Of a stretch of DNA of 64,000 bases, positions 8,593 to 17,254 are shown piece after piece (position 1 is the first letter of the stretch; the number at the start of each line of letters is the position of its first letter). Below the pieces are notes generated by a model. That model worked only from the letters and a program-made list of their open reading frames with translations. It did no database searches and had not been told where the DNA came from. The DNA comes from JAWHTC01 sp032586155 (GTDB lineage: Bacteria > Pseudomonadota > Alphaproteobacteria > Rhodobacterales > Rhodobacteraceae): assembly GCF_032586155.1 (NCBI RefSeq), contig NZ_JAWHTC010000005.1:62001-126000 (forward strand). The letters are read 5' to 3'. The position numbers and the translations under genes were made by a program.

Positions 8593-9183
8593 GTGAAGCT
8601 CTACTACACGCCGAACTCGCCCTATGCGCGGATCGCGCGGGTGGCCCTGCGGGAAAGCGGGCTTCGGTCGCGGGTTGACGAGTTCGAGGCCACAACGCGC
8701 GATGCCGGCAGCGGCTATTTCGACGTGACCCCATTGGCAAAGGTGCCTTACCTGAAAGACGGGGCTGCGCGGTTCAGCAATAGCCGCGATATCTGCGCCC
8801 ATTTTGACGTGTTGGAAGGGCGTGACCGGTGGTTGCCGCCGGAAGATGACGACGCGCGGTTCCTGCGACATGTGGTGACGGGGTTTCTGGATGGTGTGGC
8901 CGTCTGGCTGCGGGAAAACGTGCGTCCCGAGGGGCAGAAATCAGCGCCTGTCATGGCGTACGAGGTGGCCCGGGCGCGCCGGGTTTTGGAATGGCTGGAA
9001 CCGCGTTGGCAGGGTGAGGGGCGTTGGGATTTCACCGCCCTGACGTTGGCCTGTGCCATTGATATCGGTTTGAGGCGTCAGATGGACAATAAATGGGCCG
9101 GTGTTGCGCCGGGCGTGGTTGGTTGGGCCAGAGCGCGGGCAGGCTGCCCGTTCATGCAGGAAACCGCGCCGGGGCCGCCATAA
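8593..9183 (+). CDS. Glutathione S-transferase family protein (second copy)
   Basis: The product is 196 residues starting at GTG 8593 (MKLYYTPNSPYARIARVALRE). The N-terminal thioredoxin fold has the SPYARIARV start with the TPLAKVPYLKDG cis-proline loop and a SRDICAHFDVLEG segment. The C-terminal domain is helical and includes LTLACAIDIGLRR. It is only distantly similar to the gene before it, so this is not a recent tandem duplication. The Shine-Dalgarno site is poor, which fits coupling to the upstream GST gene. Confidence 0.85.
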   Translation: MKLYYTPNSPYARIARVALRESGLRSRVDEFEATTRDAGSGYFDVTPLAKVPYLKDGAARFSNSRDICAHFDVLEGRDRWLPPEDDDARFLRHVVTGFLDGVAVWLRENVRPEGQKSAPVMAYEVARARRVLEWLEPRWQGEGRWDFTALTLACAIDIGLRRQMDNKWAGVAPGVVGWARARAGCPFMQETAPGPP

Positions 9184-9207
9184 GCTTGGATTCAGGTCTG
9201 AAGCAGG

Positions 9208-9285
9208 GTTTCGAATTGCTATCGCAATCCGACCGGCCGGGGGGCCAGCCCCCCGGACCCCCGGGATATTTCCGGCAAGAGGAAG
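9208..9285 (+). repeat. Two-hairpin intergenic repeat, family A (copy 1)
   Basis: The element has a first imperfect hairpin (GAATTGC...GCAATCC, 9213-9230). A GC-rich second hairpin follows (GGGGGGCC A GCCCCCC core, about 9239-9255). The tail is ACCCCCGGGATATTT and a purine-rich GCAAGAGGAAG. Near-identical copies occur at 42926 and 24513, a shorter one at 37661, and an inverted one at 14499. It is a dispersed palindromic repeat; here it lies between the GST gene and the glycan cluster and may act as a transcription end. Confidence 0.7.
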
Positions 9286-9399
9286 GATGGGTCGGGGGCG
9301 TTTGAAGGTCTGGATCAGGCCATAACCGGACAAAGCAACCGAGCTTAGATTGCCCTGTCCGGGCGTGGATGATAGCCCCATAGGAAACATGAGGGCGAC

Positions 9400-10347
9400 A
9401 TGAGTATTCAGTATTTCGTGGTCGGCGCTGGATCGATCGGGCGGCGGCATCATGACAACCTGCAGGCCCTGGGGGCTGATAGCCACCTGATCGGCTGGCG
9501 CGGGCTGGATATGGTCACGCTTGAGGCGATGGTGGCGGGGGCCGAAAATGCTGCGGTGGTGATTGCCACAGCAACGCAAATCCGACTTGATCTGATCGAG
9601 ATGTGCGGGCGGTTGGATGTGCCGTTCTACGTTGAAAAGCCGCTGGCCTTTCAGATGGGGGAGTTGGAGCGGATTTATCAGGCTGCCGAACCAGTGGCGG
9701 AGCGGTCGATGGTCGGGTTCATGATGCGCTATCACCCGGCGCTCAGGGCGTTGGTAGAGGACCCGGTCGAGGCCTATGGATTCACCTTCGAGATCGGCCA
9801 CGACGTGCGGCAATGGCGGCAGAACTGGCGGTTTGCCGACAGTTACGCGGCCAGCGCCGAGGGTGGTGGTGTTCTGCTGGACCTGTGTCACGAACTGGAC
9901 ATGGCGTATTGCTTGTTCCCGAAAGCAGAATTGCAGGCGGTGGACTGTGTAGGTCACGCTGATTTCCACGGGGTCGATTTCTCCACGCGGGTGACATTGG
10001 CAAAAGATGGTGGACCGGTGGGCAGCGTGGCGATGGATTACCTGTCGCCGAAAAGTCTACGACGGATGCAGTTGCGCGGGCGCGACGAGGTGCTTGATTT
10101 GGACTGGCTGGTGCCAAGTTGGGTACGCTCGGACGAAAAGGGTGACGTGTTGCGTGACTGGCGGTTTGATCGCAATGACATGTTTCTAGGCATCATGGGG
10201 GATTTCATGGCGCTGGCTGAGGAGCGTGAGACATCGGGCAATCCTTTGATACCGCGGTTTGACAGGGTTCGGGAAAGCTGTGCATTGATCGCCGAAGCCT
10301 GGGAAACACGCAGGTTCCATGGGCAGATCGAAGGAGGTTTCGAATGA
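9400..10347 (+). CDS. Gfo/Idh/MocA family sugar oxidoreductase
   Basis: The 315-residue product has the N-terminal NAD(P)-binding fold with VGAGSIGRRHHDNL and the family signature EKPLA after the strand VPFYVEKP. The C-terminal domain carries GGGVLLDLCHELDMAYCLF, which aligns with the catalytic-histidine helix of the family. Such enzymes oxidise or reduce sugar derivatives. The last four bases overlap the start of the CMP-sugar synthetase gene, so it belongs to the nonulosonic acid pathway, perhaps modifying the sugar or its precursor. The exact step is inference. Confidence 0.87.
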   Translation: MSIQYFVVGAGSIGRRHHDNLQALGADSHLIGWRGLDMVTLEAMVAGAENAAVVIATATQIRLDLIEMCGRLDVPFYVEKPLAFQMGELERIYQAAEPVAERSMVGFMMRYHPALRALVEDPVEAYGFTFEIGHDVRQWRQNWRFADSYAASAEGGGVLLDLCHELDMAYCLFPKAELQAVDCVGHADFHGVDFSTRVTLAKDGGPVGSVAMDYLSPKSLRRMQLRGRDEVLDLDWLVPSWVRSDEKGDVLRDWRFDRNDMFLGIMGDFMALAEERETSGNPLIPRFDRVRESCALIAEAWETRRFHGQIEGGFE

Positions 10348-11039
10348 TCGTCGGGCATATCGGGGTGCGTAAGGGCTCGAAGGGCGTGCCGGGGAAGAAC
10401 TTTCGCGACCTTTTGGGCAAGCCGCTGATCGACTGGTCATTAGAGCAGTTGTTGGAGCATCCGCGGATCGATGCGGTGATCGTCAGCACCGATGATGAAC
10501 GGATCTACAACCATTCCGTCGCCAAGGGCTGTCTTGAGATGGGGCTGCGGCCGGATGAGCTGGCGACGGACGGTGCCGGTAAGTGGGGCGTGTGGCAGCA
10601 TAGCCTTGAAAAGGCGGTGGAACTGATGGGCGAGGTCGAGGCTTTTGTCGATCTCGACTGCACCTCGCCGCTGCGTGAGATGGAAGATATCGATGGGGCG
10701 CTGGATGCGTTTTTCGAGGAAAAGCCGGACATGATCATGTCCTGCACCGAGGCGCGCAAGAACCCCTATTTCAATCTTGTGGAACCGGACGAAGCCGGGA
10801 GTTTGCGGATATCCAAGCCGCTGCCAGGAGGAGTCGTGGCGCGTCAGCAGGCGCCGGTGGTGTGGGAACATGCGGCCAGCACTTACGTGGTCTCCCCGGC
10901 CTATTTGCGCCGATCACAGGCGTTGTTCGAAGGGCGGGTTCTGCCGTACCTGATGCTGCCCGAGCGGTGTCTGGATATCGACAGCGAGCTGGATTTCAAG
11001 ATCGTCGAATGCCTGATGAAGGAGCGTATCAATGGGTGA
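10344..11039 (+). CDS. Acylneuraminate cytidylyltransferase family (CMP-nonulosonate synthetase)
   Basis: The 231-residue product has the nucleotide-binding signature IGVRKGSKGVPGKNF, a variant of the NeuA/KdsB motif. It also has DLDCTSPLREMEDIDGAL and the C-terminal DIDSELDFKIVE metal-binding segment. It activates a nonulosonic acid as its CMP derivative. By arrangement (SDR following, Gfo/Idh preceding) it is closer to PtmB/LegF-type enzymes of flagellin and LPS glycans than to classic NeuA; this is from family knowledge, not an alignment. It overlaps both neighbours by a few bases. Confidence 0.88.
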   Translation: MIVGHIGVRKGSKGVPGKNFRDLLGKPLIDWSLEQLLEHPRIDAVIVSTDDERIYNHSVAKGCLEMGLRPDELATDGAGKWGVWQHSLEKAVELMGEVEAFVDLDCTSPLREMEDIDGALDAFFEEKPDMIMSCTEARKNPYFNLVEPDEAGSLRISKPLPGGVVARQQAPVVWEHAASTYVVSPAYLRRSQALFEGRVLPYLMLPERCLDIDSELDFKIVECLMKERING

Positions 11040-11823
11040 TCAACTGAAGGGCCGGACGGTATTCATCACCGGGTCGGGGGGGGTTCTGGGCTCGACCTAT
11101 GTGCGACGCATGCTGGCGCAGGGCGCGCGGGTTGTGGCGAGCGATTTGGAGGGCGAGAGGGCCGAGGTGTTGAAAGAGGCCCATTGCGGAAACGAGAACT
11201 TCCGCTTCTATGATCTGGATGTTGGTGACGAGGCCGGGGCCGAAGCAATCTTCAAGCGGATCATGGGCGACGGATGGGAGCCCAACGTGGTGCTGAACAA
11301 CGCCGCCATCACCGGTGAGTTGCTGATGGGCAAGGGAAAGGGGTTCCCGGATTTTGCCGACACCACGGTCGAGGATTTCGAGAAGACCCTACGCACCAAC
11401 CTGACCGGCGCCTTCATGGTGGCGCGGCAGATGGATCGCGATATTGTCGGCAAGTATCCCAGCACGCTGATCAACGTGGCGTCGATGTATGCCCTCAACG
11501 GCGCGCATCACCCGATTTACGAAGGGATGCCGTTCAAGAATTTCAGCGCCTATGGCGTGACCAAGGCGGGTATTCACGGGCTGACCGTGTGGCTGGCCGG
11601 GTATTGGGCGCAGCGGCAGGCGACGGTGAACACGATTGCGCCGGGGGCGGTGTTCAACAACCATTCTGAAGAATTCCAGCGTCGGGTTGGCGAGTTGATC
11701 ATGGCGGGGCGGATGTGCCAGCCCGACGAGATTGCCGATGTGATGTTGTTTTTGGCGAGCGAGCAGTCAGGTTACATGACCGGGCAGCTTGTCAATGTCG
11801 ACGGTGGGTTCTCGGCCTGGTAA
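11032..11823 (+). CDS. Short-chain dehydrogenase/reductase, PtmA-like
   Basis: The 263-residue product is a classical SDR: cofactor loop GSGGVLGSTYV, NNAAITG, the catalytic serine region INVASMYALN, and the YGVTKAG active-site Tyr-xxx-Lys. The C-terminus GQLVNVDGGFSAW is typical. It overlaps the cytidylyltransferase by eight bases and closes the three-gene plus-strand unit. SDRs of this type beside CMP-nonulosonate synthetases (PtmA in Campylobacter) take part in sugar modification; the substrate is not shown by the sequence. Confidence 0.85.
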   Translation: MGDQLKGRTVFITGSGGVLGSTYVRRMLAQGARVVASDLEGERAEVLKEAHCGNENFRFYDLDVGDEAGAEAIFKRIMGDGWEPNVVLNNAAITGELLMGKGKGFPDFADTTVEDFEKTLRTNLTGAFMVARQMDRDIVGKYPSTLINVASMYALNGAHHPIYEGMPFKNFSAYGVTKAGIHGLTVWLAGYWAQRQATVNTIAPGAVFNNHSEEFQRRVGELIMAGRMCQPDEIADVMLFLASEQSGYMTGQLVNVDGGFSAW

Positions 11824-11886
11824 GTGGCTGCGCCCGGCCAACGCCCCGCCCACCCGCCCGCGTTGCCCGGGCGCAATCGGATGCGG

Positions 11887-13212
11887 TCAGGTTTCGGGTG
11901 AGAACCAGGTTTCCAACGCTATCAGAGTTTTCTTAACCGCGCCGGCGTGATCGGCCAAGAAGGTGTCGATCTGTGCCTGATCGGGCATTTGCGGGTTCAG
12001 AAGGGTTTGCGGCAGTTCACCACCGTCAACTTGTTGCGCTACGCCGGCGGCGATGGCCTCGACAGCTGGGTATTCGATGGTCCAGATCTCGGGACCGACG
12101 ATCACCGGTTTGCCAAGTGCCAGCGGTTCAATGATGTTGTGTGAGCCGCGCGGGTTGAAGCCGCCGCCCGTCACTGCAAAGTCGCAAAGCGCGAGGTAGA
12201 AGAACATCTCGCCCAGGGAATCGCCGAGCAGGATGTCGAGGTCCTGGATATCGCCGACTGGGGACAGGTCTGGGTTCAATGCCGTGCTGCGGCAGGCGAA
12301 GGACAGCCCGGCATCTGCGAGTTTGTCGGCAACGGCATCGAAGCGCTCGGGTGCGCGGGGGACGTAAACAATCAGCGGGCGGGTTGATTGTGGTCGATCC
12401 AGAAGGGCTTGGGTGGCCGAGAGGAACAGGTCCTCTTCCCATTCAACCACGCTGGCCAAAGTGATGATCGGGCGATCTGCCAGGGCAGGCATGGCGCGTA
12501 GGTCGGCGGCGCGGGCCAGATGGGCGGGGGGGACCGGTTGTTCGAAACGCATTTCGCCGGTGATGGCGATGCGGTTTTGGCCCAGACTCTGGAAGCGGCT
12601 GGCTTGGAGGTCTGATTTCACCATGACACCTGCGAAACCGGGCACAAGAAGGGCGGGCGAGAGAGATTTGTCCTTGTCGCGTTCAAAGCTTTTGGCCGGG
12701 TATTGGCCGTTGCACAGGAACAGCGGGATATCGGTGCGGCGCGAAGCGGTGATCATGCCGGGCCAGAACTCGACCTCCATCACCAGGCCGTATTTAGGGC
12801 GGAAGGCGCGGAAGAAACGTCGAAAGGCGAGACCATAATCGAAGGGGACATAGACCGCCGAGAGCTGACCGGTGACGATTTCGTCGGTGAAGATTTTTTC
12901 GGCTTCGCGCAGGCCGGCAGGGGTGAAATGCGTGGTGACCACGTGTTCGCCCCGTTCCAACAAGGCACGGATCAACGGGACGACCGAGCGGAGTTCACCG
13001 ATAGACACCGCATGGATCCAGACATGTGGTTTGTCGCGCTTGGCGTGAAAGCCGAAACGCTGCCCCAGCCGTTGGCGATAAAGCGGGTCGTGGCGGCCAC
13101 GGTTCCACAGGTAGAACAGCAGTCCGGGCATCAGCACAAACCACGCGATGCGCCACAGCACGAGGAAAACGCGCAGGCGGAGAGGTTTGTTCCAGGGGGG
13201 GATGTTGGTCAA
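11887..13212 (-). CDS. waaA: 3-deoxy-D-manno-octulosonic acid (Kdo) transferase, copy 1
   Basis: The 441-residue product has an N-terminal membrane anchor (FLVLWRIAWFVLMPGLLFYL, about residues 16-35). The WaaA catalytic motif HAVSIGE follows with its glutamate base, then EVEFWPG, and the C-terminal nucleotide-binding part GGGFNPRGSHNIIEPLALGKPVIVGPE. WaaA transfers Kdo from CMP-Kdo to lipid A at the inner membrane. It is downstream of a second paralogue on the same strand with 12 bases between. Which copy makes the essential Kdo-lipid A is unclear; one may use CMP-nonulosonate from the adjacent pathway. Confidence 0.88.
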   Translation of the reverse strand: MTNIPPWNKPLRLRVFLVLWRIAWFVLMPGLLFYLWNRGRHDPLYRQRLGQRFGFHAKRDKPHVWIHAVSIGELRSVVPLIRALLERGEHVVTTHFTPAGLREAEKIFTDEIVTGQLSAVYVPFDYGLAFRRFFRAFRPKYGLVMEVEFWPGMITASRRTDIPLFLCNGQYPAKSFERDKDKSLSPALLVPGFAGVMVKSDLQASRFQSLGQNRIAITGEMRFEQPVPPAHLARAADLRAMPALADRPIITLASVVEWEEDLFLSATQALLDRPQSTRPLIVYVPRAPERFDAVADKLADAGLSFACRSTALNPDLSPVGDIQDLDILLGDSLGEMFFYLALCDFAVTGGGFNPRGSHNIIEPLALGKPVIVGPEIWTIEYPAVEAIAAGVAQQVDGGELPQTLLNPQMPDQAQIDTFLADHAGAVKKTLIALETWFSPET

Positions 13213-13224
13213 GGGTCTGCCCGA

Positions 13225-14481
13225 TCAGAGAAGCTCGCGCAGCTTTTGGCACAAATGATCGAGCCGGTCCATATTGGCCGCGACCAGTGTGCTGGCGCGG
13301 GTAGCGGTGTCGGCCAAGGAGGGGTCTTGCAGGGCCGTCACGAGCTTGTCCGGCGTGCCCGCCAGCCGCGCGGCATCAGCGACGGTCAGGGCGGCATAGT
13401 CTGCGGCGAAATTGGCGGTGCGGGGGCCGTGCAGAATCGTGCAACCAAGCTGCGCCGCCTCCCACGGGTTGTGGCCTTCGATGTCGCTGGTGGTGCCACC
13501 GATGAAGGCGGCTTGGGCCAGGCGATAGAGCAGGCCGAGGTCGCCAAATGTGTCGGCGAGGTAGACTTGGGTGTCCTGGGGGATGTCCTGGCCTTTGCTG
13601 CGTTGAGCGGTTTCAAGGCCTAGTTCCGCAAGCCTGGTCATGATCTCTGGCGCCCGATCAGGCAGGCGTGGAGCGAGGATCAGAAGGGCGTCCGGGTTTG
13701 CTTTCAGCAGGGCCTCATGGGTGGCCAAAGCCAGACTCTCATCGGGGTCATGGCTTGAGGCGGCCAGCCAGCAGAACCGGCCTTTGATCGCAGCCTGCAA
13801 ATCCGCGCGTTCTTTGGGGGCATCGGCCAAGGGCGGCGTGACGGGTTTAAGCGAGCCGTCGGTCGAGACAAGCGGTGCGCCCAAAGCGGCAAGATGCTCG
13901 GCGGTCAGGTCGTCCTGGGCCGAGATCAGGGCAAAGCGGGGCAGGATATCGCGATAGATTGCGCCGCCACGTCGCCGCCGTTCAAATGCGGTCGTGTTCA
14001 TTCGGGCATTGACGAGCGCCAGCGGGATGTTCGCGCGGTCTGTGCGAAAGACAAGGCCGGGCCAGAGTTCCTGCTCGGCCCAGATCGACAGGTCGGGGCG
14101 CCAGTGATCGAGAAAGCGACGGGCGGGGCCGGGGGCATCGAGCGGCGCGAATTGGTGGATGGTGCGTGGTGGCAGGTTGCGGGCGAACACCTGAGCCGAG
14201 GCCAGTGTGCCGGAGGTAACGAGGAAGTTCAGGTCCGGGTCCTGTTCAGACAGGCGCGCTATCAAGCCACGCAGGGCCAACACCTCCCCTAGGCCAACGG
14301 CATGCATCCAGATCAGCCGCCCCTCTGGCCGCTCCGCGCTGGCATGCCCTAGTTTCTCGCGCCAGCGGGTGGCGTCTTCCTTGCCGCGTTTGATCCGACG
14401 TTTCAGGTGCCAGGGCAGGATCGGTTGCAAGACCCAGGTCAGGCCAAGCCACGCGCGCAGAGCAATTTCCGGGCTACGCAT
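13225..14481 (-). CDS. waaA: 3-deoxy-D-manno-octulosonic acid (Kdo) transferase, copy 2
   Basis: The 418-residue product shows the same order of motifs as its downstream neighbour. These are an N-terminal hydrophobic segment (AWLGLTWVLQPILPW), HAVGLGE with the catalytic glutamate, EQELWPG, and a C-terminal FIGGTTSDIEGHNPWEAAQLGCTILHGP donor-binding stretch. The proteins are clearly related but far diverged, so this is an old duplication. The GGTTSDIEGHNP sequence in the donor site differs from GGGFNPRGSHNI in copy 1, which could reflect a different CMP-sugar or acceptor. The start at ATG 14481 gives the expected WaaA N-terminus. Confidence 0.88.
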   Translation of the reverse strand: MRSPEIALRAWLGLTWVLQPILPWHLKRRIKRGKEDATRWREKLGHASAERPEGRLIWMHAVGLGEVLALRGLIARLSEQDPDLNFLVTSGTLASAQVFARNLPPRTIHQFAPLDAPGPARRFLDHWRPDLSIWAEQELWPGLVFRTDRANIPLALVNARMNTTAFERRRRGGAIYRDILPRFALISAQDDLTAEHLAALGAPLVSTDGSLKPVTPPLADAPKERADLQAAIKGRFCWLAASSHDPDESLALATHEALLKANPDALLILAPRLPDRAPEIMTRLAELGLETAQRSKGQDIPQDTQVYLADTFGDLGLLYRLAQAAFIGGTTSDIEGHNPWEAAQLGCTILHGPRTANFAADYAALTVADAARLAGTPDKLVTALQDPSLADTATRASTLVAANMDRLDHLCQKLRELL

Positions 14482-14498
14482 GGTCCCGGTCCTGAAAC

Positions 14499-14570
14499 TT
14501 CATCTGATTAATAATATCTCGGGGGTTTTGGGGTGGAACCCCCAAGGCCTGCGTGGCCTGAACGCAATCA
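14499..14570 (-). repeat. Two-hairpin intergenic repeat, family A (copy 5, inverted and diverged)
   Basis: Read on the minus strand, this is a diverged member of the family. It has GATTGC at the beginning, a GGGGGTT/AACCCC-type hairpin at about 14522-14543, ACCCCC, then GAGATATT and a purine-rich tail ending near the waaA start. It fills most of the gap between neuC and waaA. Confidence 0.5.
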
Positions 14571-14609
14571 AACCTGCGCGCGCAGGCGCTCCGCTGGATC
14601 AGACCTCCG

Positions 14610-15731
14610 TCAGGCGTGATCATGAAATTCTTTCTGCAACGACCGGGCCCAGAAAGACGGATCGGCCAGCAGGTCCACGAACCGCTCGGCCGCACTGCCT
14701 TCGCCGAAGGCGGCATCGCGATCTCGGCGCACGCCCCATTCTTCGCGCAGGAACCGTGCGATCGTGTCGGCATCATCTGCCGTACAGGAAGTGATCGATG
14801 CCCCGTCCGAGCGGTTGTTCTGGCGCGAACCGATATCGAGTGAGGGGATGCCGAGGAACGGTGCCTCGCGTACACCCGCACTGGAATTGCCGACGATGCA
14901 GGCGGCGTTTTTCATCGCTTCGGAGAAATGTGCGAAACGCATCGAGGGGATCGCACGGAAGCGGTTTTTGGGAAGGGCGTTGATAACTGCCAAAATATCC
15001 TCAGAACCTGGATCGTTGTTGGGCAGGATCACCACGAAATTACGTCCCGATGCCTCCAGCGCGCCAAAGAAGGCAGCGGCCTGCCTCCCCATGCTCGCGG
15101 CTTCGGAGGTCACCGGGTGGAAAGTGCAGATGCCGAATTCGTCAAAGGTGATTTCATAGTGGTTGCGGACTTCTTCGATGCTGACCCCCGACGCACGCGA
15201 GTGAAAATCCAATTCGGGCGAGCCGATGGCAAAGATCGCATCGGCCGGTTCACCCAGGGCGCGCACTCGCTTGGCGGCGGCCTCGGAGCTGACGAAATGG
15301 CAATAGGCAAGCTTGGTGTTGCAGTGGCGGAAAAGCTCGTCGATCGTGCCCGAGACTTCACCGCCCTCGATATGGGCGCAGCGCACGTAGTTGGTGGCGC
15401 AGACCAGCGCACAGGCCAGCGCCTCGACCCGGTCGCCATGTACCACCACCATGTCGGGGCGGTGCTCGGCGATGAAATCGGAAAAGCCCAGAACGGTTTT
15501 GGCCAACACCATGTCCTGCGGGTCGCCAACCCGCTGGTTGAGGAACTCGTGCACGGTGACGCCCTCGGTGCGGTGGACCTCGATCTTGGTCAGGCCGTAG
15601 CGGTCAAGCATGTGCATCCCGGTGACAAAGAAGGACACGTCATGGCCGGCATCACGTGCGGCAAGCGCCAGTGGTTCGATCTTGCCGAAATCGGCACGGG
15701 TGCCGGTCACGAAGAGCAGGTGTTTTCGCAT
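14610..15731 (-). CDS. neuC: UDP-N-acetylglucosamine 2-epimerase (hydrolysing), NeuC-like
   Basis: The 373-residue product begins MRKHLLFVTGTRADFGKIEPL and holds the NeuC/WecB-family motifs HGDRVEALA, HIEGGEVSGTIDE and, late, VGNSSAGVREAPFLGIPSLDIG. NeuC hydrolyses and epimerises UDP-GlcNAc to ManNAc and UDP, the first step toward N-acetylneuraminate. LegG homologues do the same with a diacetamido sugar. Because no dehydratase or aminotransferase of the legionaminate route is visible in this window, the simpler ManNAc reaction is favoured. It is separated from waaA by a repeat element and faces the plus-strand phosphatase gene. Confidence 0.88.
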   Translation of the reverse strand: MRKHLLFVTGTRADFGKIEPLALAARDAGHDVSFFVTGMHMLDRYGLTKIEVHRTEGVTVHEFLNQRVGDPQDMVLAKTVLGFSDFIAEHRPDMVVVHGDRVEALACALVCATNYVRCAHIEGGEVSGTIDELFRHCNTKLAYCHFVSSEAAAKRVRALGEPADAIFAIGSPELDFHSRASGVSIEEVRNHYEITFDEFGICTFHPVTSEAASMGRQAAAFFGALEASGRNFVVILPNNDPGSEDILAVINALPKNRFRAIPSMRFAHFSEAMKNAACIVGNSSAGVREAPFLGIPSLDIGSRQNNRSDGASITSCTADDADTIARFLREEWGVRRDRDAAFGEGSAAERFVDLLADPSFWARSLQKEFHDHA

Positions 15732-15825
15732 CGTTGCCCCAAACTTGTGCGGTCACCGATGGTATGGACAGAACAGGCCGCAATGTCTAGGCAGTGGCGA
15801 CCAAAGCGCAAGAGGCCGCCCACAC

Positions 15826-16458
15826 ATGCGAAAATTCCGCGACATGATTTCGCATCGGGTGGATACGCCCAGGGCGCGGCTGGCCTCGGTGCTGTTCACC
15901 GAGTTTGTCGATCACGGTTTTCTGCGCCATCTGTGGACCAATGTGAAGGAAATCGACGCTGGCGTGTTCCGGTCGAACCAGCCCAATATCTGGCGGCTCA
16001 GGCGATTCAAGCGGCGGGGCGGGGTGTCGGTTCTGAACCTGCGGGGCGGGCGCCTCGCGCCGGTTGCTCTTGAAATCGAAGCTTGCGACGACTTGGGGCT
16101 GGAATACTTCGGCATGCACATGGCGTCAACGGAGCTGCCCAGCCGGGACACGGTGTTGAAACTGATCGAGATGATGGAGCGGCTGCCGCGTCCCGTCATG
16201 ATGCATTGCAAGTCGGGGGCGGACCGCACCGGGCTGGCCTCGGGCATATATCTGATGGCCTTCAAAGGGGTCAGCCCGGAAGAGGCGGCGAAACAGCTGA
16301 CCTGGAAACACGCGCATCTGTGGTTTTCGAAAAAGGGTGTCTTGCGGAGTTTGTTCAAGCAGTACCAGCCCGCCTATGACAAGGGCCAGGATTTCATGGA
16401 TTGGGTCAGGAACGACTATGATCCGAAGGCCGGGGCGAAAGGTGGGTTCGATGGCTGA
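15826..16458 (+). CDS. Tyrosine/dual-specificity phosphatase family protein
   Basis: The 210-residue product starts at ATG 15826. The phosphatase loop is clear: H-C-K-S-G-A-D-R-T-G, with the nucleophilic cysteine at residue 128 and the arginine at 134. The preceding EIDAGVFRSNQPN and GGVSVLNLRGG segments match the SIW14-like or atypical DSP group. It could act on a phosphosugar, phospholipid or protein. It overlaps the next gene by eight bases and starts a four-gene plus-strand unit ending with FkbM, so a role in glycan assembly is likely but unproven. Confidence 0.8.
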   Translation: MRKFRDMISHRVDTPRARLASVLFTEFVDHGFLRHLWTNVKEIDAGVFRSNQPNIWRLRRFKRRGGVSVLNLRGGRLAPVALEIEACDDLGLEYFGMHMASTELPSRDTVLKLIEMMERLPRPVMMHCKSGADRTGLASGIYLMAFKGVSPEEAAKQLTWKHAHLWFSKKGVLRSLFKQYQPAYDKGQDFMDWVRNDYDPKAGAKGGFDG

Positions 16459-17248
16459 CGTACGGATCGTGCTCTGCATGAAATGGGGAACGCTGTTCCC
16501 GGCGGACTATGTGAACGTGCTTTTCAATGCGTGTCGCAACGCGATCAGCGGGCCGTTCCGTTTTGTCTGCCTGACTGATGACAGCGAAGGATTCGTCGAC
16601 GGAGTCGAGGCCTTGCCGATCCCGGACATCGGGCTGCGCCCGGAGCAGTGGTATACATCCGGCGTTTGGCCCAAGCTGGCGCTGTATGCGGCTGATCTGC
16701 ACGGGCTGACAGGACGCTGTTTGTTTGTCGATCTCGACATGGTGGTGCTGGGCGGATTGGACGAGATGTTTGAACATGAGGCGCAGTTCATCGGAATCGA
16801 CGTGGGCGAAGGCTGGCGACCGGGGCGCGAGGGCAGCAAGCTGCGCGAGTTGGGCACCGGGGTGTTTGCCTTTGATCTGGGGGGACAGACGCAGGTTCTC
16901 GAGGCCTTCGAGGCCGATATGGGCGGGTCGATGGACCGGTTCCATAATGAGCAGGATTTCGTGGCGGCCCATGCCAAGGGGCTAGAGTTCTGGCCGGATG
17001 GTTGGGTTATCAGCTTCAAGCGCTGGCTGCGTCGGCCCATAGGCATGGACCTGTTCGTGGCTCCGAAGGCCCCGCCCGAGGACACCAAGATCGTTGCATT
17101 CCATGGCGATCCACGGCCTATTGCCATGATCGGGGAACGGGCCGGATTTTGGGACCGGTTCCCGCATATGGGCCACGGGCAGGTTTCATGGGTGCGTGAC
17201 TACTGGGTAGAACATGGCGGGCGTTTGCCGCCGTTCGATGAAGGATAA
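16451..17248 (+). CDS. Putative glycosyltransferase (GT-A/GT8-like)
   Basis: The 265-residue product begins ADVRIVLCMKWGTLFPADYVNVL. It contains a GT-A type metal-binding motif in CLFVDLDMVVLGGLDEMF (Asp-x-Asp), then GTGVFAFDLG, HNEQDFVAAHAKG and late IVAFHGDPRP. This is the order found in small family-8-like sugar transferases. It starts inside the end of the phosphatase gene. Donor and acceptor are unknown. It has no membrane segment, so it acts on the cytoplasmic face. Confidence 0.72.
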   Translation: MADVRIVLCMKWGTLFPADYVNVLFNACRNAISGPFRFVCLTDDSEGFVDGVEALPIPDIGLRPEQWYTSGVWPKLALYAADLHGLTGRCLFVDLDMVVLGGLDEMFEHEAQFIGIDVGEGWRPGREGSKLRELGTGVFAFDLGGQTQVLEAFEADMGGSMDRFHNEQDFVAAHAKGLEFWPDGWVISFKRWLRRPIGMDLFVAPKAPPEDTKIVAFHGDPRPIAMIGERAGFWDRFPHMGHGQVSWVRDYWVEHGGRLPPFDEG

Positions 17249-17254
17249 GAGGCC